A stretch of 64,000 nt of DNA, taken from assembly GCA_030295235.1 (NCBI GenBank), contig AP026124.1, forward strand, positions 868,001 to 932,000, written 5' to 3'. The position numbers and the translations under genes are program-made. Shown here in pieces: positions 54,002 to 64,000 of the stretch. Position 1 is the stretch's first letter. The number at the start of each line of letters is the position of its first letter. The notes under the pieces were generated by a model. That model saw only the letters and a list, made by a program, of their open reading frames with translations, did no database searches and was not told where the DNA came from. The stretch comes from Fistulifera solaris. Lineage: Eukaryota > Bacillariophyta > Bacillariophyceae > Naviculales > Stauroneidaceae.

Positions 54002-54577
54002 ATGAAAGTTCCTTTATTTTGGTTGTTGTCGGTGATCTGCTCGCCTTACTGCCGTGCGGGCTCGTGGTTTGGTCAAGATCCAGGATGTACAAAGCCGTGT
54101 GTGCAAGGAGACGAATCCATTATGAGTCCGAAAGAGCATGGCACGTCGTGGACGCCTGTGCAGTCGCCGTTACGATGGGGATGCGATAGTCAAGTAGCCG
54201 ATCAAATTTGTAATTTCAACCGTCATTATGCGGAATATTCGGGTTATTGGCAAGCTACATCGTTCCTGGAAGAAGTTGACGGTGCGGTAAAGGAAGGAAC
54301 TCCTATCGTCTTTTATGACAGCAATACAGGGAAACCACTTTTCCGAGCGCCGGTGAATCGTTCGTGGGGAGAATTTTTGAAAGAATCTCGCAGTCATGGA
54401 TGGCCGAGCTTTCGTGATGACGAAGTCGTTTGGGAGAATGTTCGAGTGTTACCGGGCGGGGAAACTGTATCCGTCGATGGCACACATCTCGGGCACAATT
54501 TACCAGATAGCAAGGGTCGCCGGTACTGTATTAACTTGGTTTCGGTCGCCGGTAATCCGAATACGAGTCGTCCATAA
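54002..54577 (+). CDS. Secreted MsrB-like protein
   Basis: Start M-K-V-P-L-F-W-L-L-S-V-I-C-S at 54002 gives a signal peptide and a 191-residue protein. An upstream in-frame ATG (53924) would bury this signal. After D-P-G-C-T-K-P-C and C-N-F-N-R-H-Y-A-E-Y-S-G-Y-W comes a region with the end of the methionine sulfoxide reductase B fold: H-G-W-P-S-F-R-D-D (compare G-W-P-S-F), E-N-V-R-V-L-P, D-G-T-H-L-G-H-N-L-P-D and R-R-Y-C-I-N-L-V-S-V. The Cys in R-Y-C-x-N corresponds to the catalytic one. The zinc C-x-x-C pairs of typical MsrB are absent (S-V-D-G-T-H-L-G-H replaces C-x-x-C-x-A-H-L-G-H). It could be an extracellular reductase that uses other thiols, or a non-enzymatic relative. Confidence 0.72.
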   Translation: MKVPLFWLLSVICSPYCRAGSWFGQDPGCTKPCVQGDESIMSPKEHGTSWTPVQSPLRWGCDSQVADQICNFNRHYAEYSGYWQATSFLEEVDGAVKEGTPIVFYDSNTGKPLFRAPVNRSWGEFLKESRSHGWPSFRDDEVVWENVRVLPGGETVSVDGTHLGHNLPDSKGRRYCINLVSVAGNPNTSRP

Positions 54578-54826
54578 TCGAAGTCGAGTATTTTTATAGC
54601 ACACGCTGGCGAATTCTTTTGCGCCGTCAAGCGAAGGCTTGACAATTTAGATTAGTACATAAAACAAGTCTGTTTAGGTCGATAGTGTTTGAAGTGCTTC
54701 TAGTCGCCCATGTTCTTCAGTGTCGGCTGAGCAAGTCGACCAGTATTGCACGAGACAAGATATGCAAGAAAGTGGTGGTCATATATAAGCTATGAGATGC
54801 AAGTTAGTTACCTTTTTAGCATTCCT

Positions 54827-57800
54827 CTAGACAGAAGCTAAAGCTCCCAGACTCGCATTCACTTTAGCTGCTTGATCCTCCAACTCAGCAAGTTCAGCAC
54901 GAGCTTTTTCTACAACATCAGCCGGTGCTTTATCTGTGAATCCCTTCGACTGCAGTCGGCCAGCAAGCTTCTCAATTTCTTTCGATAACTTTTCGCTCTG
55001 CTTTTCCAGTCGCTTTCTCTCTTTTACGGGATCGATTAGACCCGAAAGTGGTAGATAAGCCTCAACTCCCTCCTGCACCACGAGTTGAACAGACTCAACA
55101 GAAGCAGCTGTCTTCGCCTCCTCTGAACCAGCTTCATACACGGCCACCTGGTCAGGATCCAACTTGGCCAAAGCAACAAGCGATTTGATCTCTTTTCAAT
55201 TGCTTTCTTGATATCGCCACTAGCGATGACGACTGCGCTGATTCTCTTGCCCGGTTCCACATTGTATTCAGCCCGGGCGTTTCTTATTCTACGTGTCAAG
55301 GCCTGGAAGCATTCGAATTTATTCACGCTACTCTTATCAGTCACGAGCGGCTGCGCGTCATCCATTTGTGGCCAATTTGATAACATGAGAGCATTGGTTG
55401 CTTGTCCCACTGCTTTGGGACGTGGTAAGTGATGCCACAATTGTTCTGTGACGTAAGGCATGTAAGGATGCAGAAGCTTCAGACTAGTGTCAAGGACATA
55501 GACCAAAACACGGCGGGCAATCTTTGCTTCTTCTTCGTTGCCACCGCCTGCGCCTTCGTAAAGTCGGGTTTTTGATATCTCGATATACCAGTCGGCAAAC
55601 TGATCCCACAAAAATTCATAGACTTTACTTCCAGCGGAGCCCAGTTGGTACTTCTCGAGGTCTTCCGTGACCTCAGCCACCAGAGTGTGACATTTTGAAA
55701 TAATGTACCGTTCCGGCAACGCCATTTTCTCGAACTCCTCTTTTAGAATAGGTCCATCAACCCCGAGACTATCGAGTTCGGCTTGATCAGCACCTTTCAG
55801 TGCATTTCCAGTTACGAACTTACAGCAGTTCCACAGCTTATTCGCGAAGTTTCTGTTTGATTCAACCTTCTCCATGTTGAGAGGAATATCCTGTCCCGGT
55901 GTTACGCCAGTCACGAGAGAATACCGGAGACTGTCAGCACCATATTCAGCGACAGTGTCCAAAGGATCAATGACATTGCCCTTAGTCTTCGACATCTTGC
56001 TTCCATCCGCGGCCCGAACAAGACCGTGCAAATAAATGACACGAAAAGGACTCTCGCCCGTTAACTCTAGACCCATCATGACCATTCTGGCAACCCAGAA
56101 AAACAAAATGTCATAACCTGTCTCCAGGCATGTAGCAGGGTAAAACCGCGAAAGATCAGTATCCGGTTTCCCCTCATCCTGTGGCCAACCGACGGTGGCA
56201 AACGGCCAAAGACCCGAACTGAACCAAGTGTCGAGCACATCTTCTTCTTGTCGTAGCACAACATCAGCCGTGTGACCTTGCGCAATTGCCTTTTCTCGAG
56301 CTTCCGCTTCGTTCCGGGCAACAATATACTCAGCGTCACCAGACTCTCCAACATACCATACCGGAATTCGGTGCCCCCACCAAAGTTGACGGGAAACACA
56401 CCAATCATGAATATCTGTGAGCCAGTTCGACCATATTTTATCGAATCGCTGGGGTACAATTTGAATGTCTCCATCCTGAACTGCCTTCAAGGCCTTGGCA
56501 CCCATGCCTTCCGTTTTCACGAACCACTGACTACTGATCAAAGGTTCGATGATTTCACCTCCGCGCTGTGAACGGGGAACACGTTGATTATGCGGGTCAA
56601 CCTTAATTACAAGACCTTCTTTTTCCATATCAGCCCACAGTGACTCTCTGCACTCGAATCGATCCTGTCCTTCGTATTTGCCCGCGTTTGCGTTCATGGA
56701 TCCGTCTCTGTTCATTACGTTAATAATTGGCAGATCAAACTTTTTTCCAAGCGTATAGTCATTAGGGTCATGTCCAGGTGTAATCTTCAATGCTCCTGTA
56801 CCAAACTCCATATCCACGTACTCGTCAGCGATGATAGGTATAGTTCTCCCTCCGCTCATGGGCACTACAACTTTCTTTCCAACCAAATGTTTGTATCTCT
56901 CATCTTCAGGATGAACGCACACAGCGGTATCTCCAACAATGGTCTCTGGACGCGTTGTCGCGACTGGTAAAAATTCTTCAAGGAACGACAGCAAAAATAC
57001 GACTGAGCTCTCTCGAACAATATGTCACAAAGCAAGCGCCATGAATTACATACCTTCACTACCGTCAACCATGTACTTGAAATAGTAGAGCTTGCCTTGT
57101 TCTTCCGAGTATTCCACCTCTAAGTCACTGACAGCTGTTTTCAGCTGGGGCGCCCAGTTGACCATGTACTCGCCACGATACACCAATCCCTTCTCGTGCA
57201 ATCGAACAAACGCTTCAGCAACTGCTTCGCTCAAAGACGGATCCATAGTGAATCGTTCGCGGCTCCAGTCAGCCGACGCTCCTAGTGAGCGCAATTGACG
57301 AGTAATGTGTCCTCCTTGTTCTTCTTTGTATTCCCAGACCCGTTTTAAGAATTCTTCTCTCCCAACTTCTTCTCGCGTCGTTCCTTCGGCTCGGAGCAGT
57401 TTCTCGACTTGCAGTTGCGTCGCAATACCCGCATGATCGGTTCCCGGTAACCACAGAACCGGACGTCCTCGCATGCGATGAAATCGCGCCAACACATCTT
57501 GCAACGCGACGAAAATAGCATGTCCCATGTGCAAACGGCCCGTCACATTGGGCGGGGGCATGGGCAACACGTAAGGTGGTTTGTCTGTTTTGCTCGAATC
57601 TGCTGGTTTAAAACAGCCAGAACTCTCCCACCATTTATAGATTTCCTCTTCAAAAGAAGAAGGGTTGTATTGATCGAGACCCTTCTCTTTGTTCAAGACA
57701 TCGTAGCTCTTCGATGTGGATCCGGTCGTGCTCGCGGTAGAAAAGAGACGCGTTTGACTTCGTTCTTGTAATGCGAGATTTGCAATCGAACGTGACGAAA

Positions 57801-57927
57801 ACTTGGTTCGAGCTGAATTTACAAAAGCCCCGCTACGCATGAAGGCAGCACGAGCTGGGCCACTGATCCAGCACAGGAAACAGGCCACCATTAGAGGACT
57901 ACTTTGTGACGAGACCAAACGTGGCAT
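54827..57927 (-). CDS. valS: Valyl-tRNA synthetase, organelle-targeted, one frameshift
   Basis: Exons 57054-57927 and 54827-56975 (intron 78 bp); 1007 residues after adding one A (minus) at plus 55193-55196. The N terminus is a signal-like hydrophobic stretch (P-L-M-V-A-C-F-L-C-W-I-S-G) followed by A-R-A-A-F-M-R-S-G, an A-F plastid junction, then an Arg/Ser-rich transit-like region (N-S-A-R-T-K-F-S-S-R-S). Class I signatures: P-P-P-N-V-T-G-R-L-H-M-G-H-A (HIGH), D-V-L-D-T-W-F-S-S-G-L-W-P, G-Y-D-I-L-F-F-W-V-A-R-M, D-G-S-K-M-S-K-T-K-G-N-V (KMSKS), and a C-terminal coiled coil (L-E-K-Q-S-E-K-L-S-K-E-I-E-K). It probably charges plastid tRNA-Val, perhaps also mitochondrial. Confidence 0.95.
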
Positions 57928-58620
57928 CCCTCACTCAACGACACCGCTAGAATCGACACGAACAATTAATAGAAACTGTAATCAAGGAAGGACGCGCTTC
58001 CCTTGTCAATTGTGGATGGATCTTCACTTTGATAGAGTACTTGGCAGTGAGCTTTCGAGACAGACCATAAAGATAGAAGAAGACGCTGAACTTCTGACTT
58101 GACAAGAAAATGATGGCCTCGTCTGGATGTCACCCGTCATTTCTCAATCGTCACACGAGCCAAGGACGAGCAATCTCCGCGTAGATTACGCGAACACGTG
58201 GAAGTTGAAACACGAGTTTAGGTTTCTCCCTCCAACCTCGCCGGGTCGTGTCATCCCGGTACCCAATACTGACGCACTAGTTAGAACTAGTCTGTCTTGA
58301 GTACCGTACGATTTCAAAAAGCTACGGACAGGCGACGATGAACACGGCGCAAGAAAATCATCATCGATTTGATTCATGGCAGTCCGAGAATCATCTGCAA
58401 CATCAACTTGACAAGAATTGGATGTTTGTTTGCCCTTACATTCTTTCAACAGACACATCAAAAGAGTCCTAACTCCTCTCTACAATGGAATTATAGCTAC
58501 CATATCTCAGGAAACCATTTTTGCATAGAAAACGAGAGACTTTCAAATTGACGAGTTACCTCGGATACATTTTCAAGGAAATTGTGTGCCTCATATTACA
58601 TAAATTAATCAAGTCTCAGG
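57928..58620. other. Divergent intergenic region
   Basis: 690 bp between valyl-tRNA synthetase (minus) and the PI 4-kinase (plus). No clear gene; one upstream open stretch (58521 on) overlaps the kinase start in another frame and is not supported. Confidence 0.3.
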
Positions 58621-61536
58621 ATGCTGGACATCCCCACGTTTTTAATGAGATGGCTATTCCTCTCGAGCTTGTTAAGAGACGCAGCCGAGGTACAAACGCT
58701 TCCCTACCATCCCTATCAACCGCCGCCACAAATGCCAATGGCCAATCGGCAGATGGCCGAAGAAATATACAGAGACGATTGCGTGAGGGGAATATTATCA
58801 AACCCACCGGGACCTCAACGGATATTGGTGATTGACGCTTTGAGATGTAATTTAGTGCATCTTCTTTGTCAGGAACTGCAGCAAGCTGACCGCATTATCG
58901 ATCGAATAACCATTCGGCAAGCACAATTACGTCATCCTGTACAAGACGACAATGACAACACACTCGACGCAGACACTGAAATTATGAATGTATTTGAACG
59001 AAAACTATCGACTATTAAGAGTACGGATGCACAAGCTACGCATAGCGCCTCGCATCACGATGCAACTGAAGTTGCCCAAGATTCAACTTCCAGCGAGCCG
59101 ACAGAATCAGAGATACTGAGCGCTCGCCGTCTGATACAAGATTGCCGCGATTTCTTACCACAACTAGCTTCCGCTGCATTGAAATCACCAGGAGCCTATG
59201 ACCCTTATGTATCTGATCCTTTACTGAGATTACGACGATTATTGCTTCGGCGGTGTTTGCGAGATCCGAGTTGGGGTATCGAGTTGTGTTGGCAGTTGGA
59301 AGCGGAAGTCGGCAAAGCGTGGAAAACCTTATTTGAACATAGGCAGCAGACGGGAAGGAGACTAATAGTGGTTCTACCCGCCGAAAAAGCAATCGTTTTG
59401 GCAAAAATTGGTTCCGAAAAACGCGACGCTTTCGACCTCTTACAAGAAGCAGAGCAAGCGACTGCCTATGGCTACACGTCTTTTGATGACGAAAATTCTT
59501 TAAGTCATACAACAGATGAGCACCATTCCGTCCGACTCCCATCTAGTATCGGCCTCCGGCGGTGTAGTCATTTTGGCGACACGATGCACTTAATTGATCG
59601 TCTCACGAAGGTTTCATCTGACCTACGCCGCGTCCCGGCTGCTGAAAGAGAGGTACGCAAAATCATCTCCTTCGACTTTACTTGCGATTCTTTTCTGACG
59701 AATCCCATGTAGTCATTTCTTTTCCACAGTCTTAGCGAAATCAATCGGAGAATACGGAGGCGGATGGCGAGTAAAGGGGACATAAGTCTTGATGTGGAGG
59801 ATTTTCAGGAGGCGTACGGGTGGCCGCAGCTCACCGATCTCACCACAGATGACATTCAATACTCAGTACATCTTCCTTTAAGACCCCAAGCTGGTACATG
59901 GCCGTCAGGGGACGAAGTTTCTAATTCCGAGCTAAATTCTGATGCAACGCCTCATGGAGTGGTTCGGGTCCTGAACATTGTAGTTTCGGAGAGTAGGATT
60001 TTAGCATCACGGGAACGTTGTCCTTTCTTGATTCATGTCGAAGTGATCGACACGGGAATTGCAGGACATGATGCGAGACTTTATGCAGCGGGCCCGTCGG
60101 CGCTAGGATCCACAGTCGAAGAGGCTATTGGAGTTACTCACATGCCTCCGAGTGGAAAATCTAGCTCTCCATCTTACACATCAGACCCTCAGATGGGATA
60201 CAAAATCCCTCCCGAGTTACTTCAAGACCAAGCGTTTTCTGGCAGGTTCAACAATGGCGAACAATCCATTAATGAAAAAATTGTCATGGAGGCGAATGTC
60301 GACTCTGCGAAGACATTTCCACGTGGTGGTTGGCAACACGACGATTTCTTTCCAGACAATATGCCTGGCGGGTACTCCGAGACATCTATATACGACGATA
60401 TACGACAGCGGCAATTCGAACAACTTCATCAAGAGTTGCATCATCAGCCTCTGCACGCGCACCACCAGTATCATTTTCCCAGACCGCGACTTTTTGATAG
60501 GTGAGTGAAAATATCTGTGAAAATATTTGAGACGAAAGACGTCATTAGCTTGACGTCAACTAACATTTCTTCTAGACACCCGCACGATACCGGGAAAGCG
60601 CTTTTAGATAAAACCTTTGGGGCTAAGTGGAGCGAAAAGTGCAGAGAAATACGTGCTTCGTCCCCATACGGCCACTTAGAGAAATGGAGGCTAGCGTCAT
60701 TCATCCTCAAGGCCGGAGAAGATATCCGCAAAGAAGAACTTGTCATGCAAGTCATTTCCAAATTACTCCAGTGGTTTCAGGAAGAAATTCCTATAAAAGA
60801 CCGTCCGTACATGCGCCCATACACAATCATGTGCGTTGGTGGAGATGCTGGACTAATTGAATGTCTTTCAGATGCCAAGAGTGTGGATGAAGTCAAGAAA
60901 CGAACCGATGACTTCGTTTCTCTTAGAAGCTTCTTCGAACGTGCATTCCCGCGTTCGTCGCTTTTCCATAGCTTACCGGAAGGCGTTATCTCATTCGAAA
61001 CTGCGCAGGACAATTTTCTCCGCTCATTGGTAGGGTACAGTGTTGTGTGCTACATTCTCCAGATCAAAGACCGTCACAACGCCAACATTTTACTTGATCG
61101 ACAAGGCCATATTATGCACATTGATTTTGGCTTTGTATTAGGAGAGACACCCAAAATGGGTAAAGTTCCCATTTTTAGCGAAAGAGCGCCATTCAAGTTG
61201 AGCACCGAATTCTGGGACGTTCTGGGAGGTTGGAATTTAGCCGAGGGCGGCCTTGGAGTTAGATTTTGCAAGATGTTTGAGTTGGCATTCGCTTGCGCTT
61301 CTCGTCACGCTGATGAAATCGCTGGTCTAGTGGAATCGACCATGCTTTCACTCGATCCAAATCCTAGGAATTCACGCTTAATTGCCAACGGTGTGAGGAA
61401 CAGGCTTCGAATGAGGGGTGCAGCGAATTCTAGGGAACAAAAACTATTCGTCATGGATATTGTGAACGCAGCCTTAACATGTTGGGGAACGAGCACCTAC
61501 GACTGGCTGCAAAAGAACATGAATGGCTATCAATAG
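58621..61536 (+). CDS. Phosphatidylinositol 4-kinase, beta type
   Basis: Makes PI4P on Golgi-type membranes. Exons 58621-59652, 59730-60500 and 60576-61536; about 920 residues. The first intron (GT-AG, 77 bp) leaves one base over, so one nucleotide near 59652-59730 is probably wrong. The N-terminal part holds the lipid-kinase unique/helical region (W-G-I-E-L-C-W-Q-L-E-A-E-V-G). The central N-lobe reads V-V-R-V-L-N-I-V-V-S-E-S-R-I-L-A-S-R-E-R-C-P-F-L-I-H-V-E. The C-lobe shows L-I-K-D-R-H-N-A-N-I-L-L-like I-K-D-R-H-N-A-N-I-L-L-D (catalytic Asp) and H-I-D-F-G-F-V-L-G (DFG). The second intron splits D-R/H-P. The start is the first ATG after an in-frame stop; an upstream exon cannot be excluded. 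Confidence 0.92.
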
Positions 61537-61556
61537 ACCGATGAAAATCGAAAAGA

Positions 61557-63488
61557 TCAAGGTGTATCACTAGAGTTAATCAATGCAAGTGCTTCCGAAA
61601 CACTAGCAACGTCAGCCTTTCGAATCTTATGCAATCGCAAAAAAATTCCTTCACCAATAAAACGAGCTTTGTGTGCAAGGAAACAAGCCGCCAACACGGC
61701 TGGTACAAGTTGCAACGACTCGACCTTTTTCTTCTTTTCAACCTTCTCATCCGCCTTCATTGATTTATCTTGATTCTGAGATTCGCCATCACGGGCAACG
61801 TGCAAAATTTGCTGCATGTCGACCTCAAATGTACGCAGATCAACTCCTTTATGATGCAGATAAAAAGGACACGCTGCATATCCGCTTCACCCGGCCGATA
61901 GTGACCGGAATGGGGATACACACGCGTCAATATTCCGTCGTCGTCCGTGAGGAAGATCCCAGCAGCTGCGACTGCTTTCCCTCCGAAGAATGAAGAGTGA
62001 TGAAATCGCTGCTTAGACTGACCCGAAACCGTCGTGATCTTCTGCGCACCGTACATGATTCCGTCTCGAAGCACGAACATCCAACCGTCCGGTCCTGTTC
62101 GTACGGGATCGTTGTCTACGTCTAGAACCAGACCGCGCCCCATGTCGTCAGGTACAAAACGCATAGCATAACCATTAGTAACATCTGGATTGGAAATGTA
62201 AAGTACTGTATCGGAATCGAGCTTTGCGCGAGGGCATTCCTCAAGCTCCGGTAGCGGTTGTCCAGCAGCTTCTCCTTTGCTATCGAGCCAATCGAAAAAC
62301 ATATTCGCTGGACATCCCAAAGATTCCCAGTGCCTGTAGTACAATCTCAAGTTCTTCCCATATCGATGATATTTGTCTGACACCTCCAGCCATGCTTTTC
62401 TGTGAAGCTGGGCATAATTTCCGCGCGACGTGCCGCTTTTGACGATCTCCGGTGGGTTGCTTTGAATGCCTTTGTAGACAAAATCCTGCGCAGCAGATCC
62501 TTCTGGTAATTTGTCGAGAAAGATTCGCTTAATTGTCGCTCTCGTTCCCCCAAAAGGCCATGGAAAACGTGATTTTGTGGGCGGCGAAATCGTATCAACA
62601 CTGATAGAAGTGGCGGGTTCAATTTGTTTGAGCAACGAAGTGCCTTTGTAAGACTTCAACGATACATGAACCTCCGCAGCATCGTCGTCATCGTCGTCGT
62701 CGTCCACTTCTTCTTCAATGATGCGCAAGTCGTCCTGCTCACAAGGTCGTAGCTCTCCAACTGCTTCAGCGAACTGTGCAGCCTCGCGCTTGCGTCGAGA
62801 GGCAGTCTCTTCTTCTGCTACCTTCGAAGAAACAGATTCTTCAATCGAAAACGGTTCTTCTTCTATACTAGCGGGCTCCGACATACCGTCTATGTCACCA
62901 TACAGCGGTCTCTCTGAAATGTTATCATAGTCTTGTTGGACCCATAGCTCTCCCGATAAAGCTTTGCGGACTGCTTCAAGGTCATGGAATATATTGTCGG
63001 ATGGCGAGTTAAACGCATCACCGTTCTCCGAGAGAGCCGAGATACTCCCCCTTATTAAGTCGAAATGACGGAGATTTCTCGATTAAATGCTCGACGACTT
63101 GCTGTTCCTCTGACGACAGAAGCAACGACATTCGGGAAATAGTGCGGTTGTGTGACGGAGATGCGTGTAGCGCCGAAACACCCGTGTTACTCCCATCAAC
63201 ACAGTCTCCGCTAGCGTGAATACTCTCCAAAATATCAGCATCTTGCTCTCGCATTAAAAGTTCTAACGTATCCCTGGAAACGAACTCAGTGCGTGTCCTG
63301 TTGGAGCGACTAGAACGAACGGATCTCGTCTCTGCTGCATCGCCTTCTGCTATCTCGTCCTCTAGACTCTCGTCTTTCTCCTCTTCCCACAACTGAGAGC
63401 AGTCATCGGGTGTAAAATCAACAAGACTTTCAACGGTGTTAAGTTTGGGATGTGCAGCAATGTCAGATGTCATCTCCTTCTGCGACAA
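61557..63488 (-). CDS. IQM-like calmodulin-binding family protein, two frame breaks
   Basis: 643 codons after correction. Breaks: A5 at plus 61862-61866 (one short) and near 63018-63023 (one extra). Residues 1-300 are acidic, Ser-rich and low-complexity, with an eight-Asp run near 62690. The conserved part resembles plant IQM proteins: D-K-Y-H-R-Y-G-K-N-L-R-L-Y-Y, F-F-D-W-L-D-S, L-E-E-C-P-R-A-K-L, G-W-M-F-V-L-R-D-G-I-M-Y-G-A-Q-K, H-H-S-S-F-F-G-G-K-A-V-A-A-A-G and P-H-S-G-H-Y-R-P. Plant members bind calmodulin through an IQ motif before this part; a corrected stretch with F-V-Y-K-G-I-Q-S is the closest I see to one. A basic tail (K-K-K-K-V-E-S-L-Q-L) ends in V-L-A-A-C-F-L-A-H-K-A-R. Likely calcium signalling; partner unknown. 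Confidence 0.78.
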
Positions 63489-63864
63489 TAAAGATGAAGC
63501 ACGATCGTTTCTGAGACTGAGCGATCAACAGCAACACGCGCATTATAACAAGAGCGAGAGAGCTCGAAAAGCATCACTGGTATCAACGAATGGCACTGTC
63601 TTCTCTACTGTAGGCAACAAGGAAGAGAGGACATTGAATTCGCTCACCTAAATTTTTTGTACATAATTCTAGAGAGATAACCAGTACCGGTTCCTGAGTC
63701 ACTGTACGTTGCAATTATTGCGCGCGCCACGCCGCAACCAGAGTTTTTCCTCCACATTACACTCTTCATAACATCGCGAAGATGAATCTTGAGCAAACGA
63801 ATCTTGTTGTTGAATCTCTTCTCTTCCCTTTTCGTCGCAAGGAACACGTAGGCAGCTTCATGAG
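63489..63864. other. Divergent intergenic region
   Basis: 375 bp between the IQM-like gene (minus) and a gene starting at the right edge. A GGTACC-related motif (ACCAGTACCGGTTCC) is at about 63680-63695. Confidence 0.3.
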
Positions 63865-64000
63865 ATGAGTGTGAAGCTATTGGTGACGACAGTGCTATTA
63901 TTACTTCCATACGTGCACACTTTTTCGGTGGAAAAGAGAGTGTCGAAACTGCTTTCTTGGTCGAAATCGGAAAATGAGGCACCTACTATCCTGGGATGGT
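63865..64000 (+). CDS. Secreted or plastid-targeted protein, N-terminal part (cut by right window edge)
   Basis: From ATG 63865 an open frame runs off the window edge (45 codons). It opens with a signal peptide (M-S-V-K-L-L-V-T-T-V-L-L-L-L-P-Y-V) followed by H-T-F-S-V-E-K-R, a possible cleavage point with Phe at +1 or +2. The rest is basic and Ser-rich (S-K-L-L-S-W-S-K-S-E). The visible piece is too short to name a family. Confidence 0.5.
   Translation, partial: MSVKLLVTTVLLLLPYVHTFSVEKRVSKLLSWSKSENEAPTILGW

Overview
The window looks like nuclear DNA of a pennate diatom, most likely Phaeodactylum tricornutum or a close relative; this is inferred, since no search could be run. The reasons are compact genes on both strands, short GT-AG introns (about 50-115 bp), N-terminal signal peptides followed by an A-F or similar plastid-import junction, a diatom-type heat-shock factor, and a eukaryotic gene set that includes a pentatricopeptide-TrmB fusion and a GH81 glucanase. 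I saw no bacterial, organellar or viral segment, and no tRNA, rRNA or CRISPR.

Layout. 1-3 kb: a PH-domain protein cut by the left edge, a tiny plastid-targeted basic protein, and chorismate synthase. 3.9-4.9 kb: a minisatellite of about 29 units. 5-10.1 kb: a cathepsin X-like protease, a shortened HhH-GPD (endonuclease III-like) protein, a plastid TPR protein and a rhomboid. 10.1-17.4 kb: a TPMT-family methyltransferase, the TFIIIC TPR subunit and a heat-shock factor. 19.8-26.1 kb: cysteinyl-tRNA synthetase, an unknown protein, frataxin and a Ser/Pro-rich unknown. 26.2-35.5 kb: a cupin, the PPR-TrmB fusion, nitronate monooxygenase, an ATAD3-type AAA ATPase and phosphomevalonate kinase. 36.9-43.7 kb: a pair of 2.03-kb inverted repeats enclosing a second rhomboid and coatomer epsilon. 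44-45 kb: an alcohol dehydrogenase relic. 45.4-57.9 kb: GH81 endo-1,3-beta-glucanase, an agmatinase-family hydrolase, a two-repeat membrane protein, an EamA-type transporter, a ubiquitin relic, a secreted MsrB-like protein and valyl-tRNA synthetase. 58.6-63.5 kb: phosphatidylinositol 4-kinase and an IQM-like protein. A secreted-protein gene starts at the right edge.

The genes do not form a pathway cluster. Several serve the organelles (chorismate synthase, CysRS, ValRS, frataxin, ATAD3, plastid TPR, PPR-TrmB), which fits an ordinary euchromatic diatom region.

Two cautions. First, about twenty otherwise well conserved genes or exons are broken by single-base length changes, mostly in short homopolymers. 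I read these as assembly errors rather than pseudogenes; for each affected gene I give the span of the whole locus and the position of the break. Second, intergenic DNA carries several repeat families that gene content does not explain: GGTACC-rich clusters, a recurring palindrome of about 21 bp, and the large inverted repeat.
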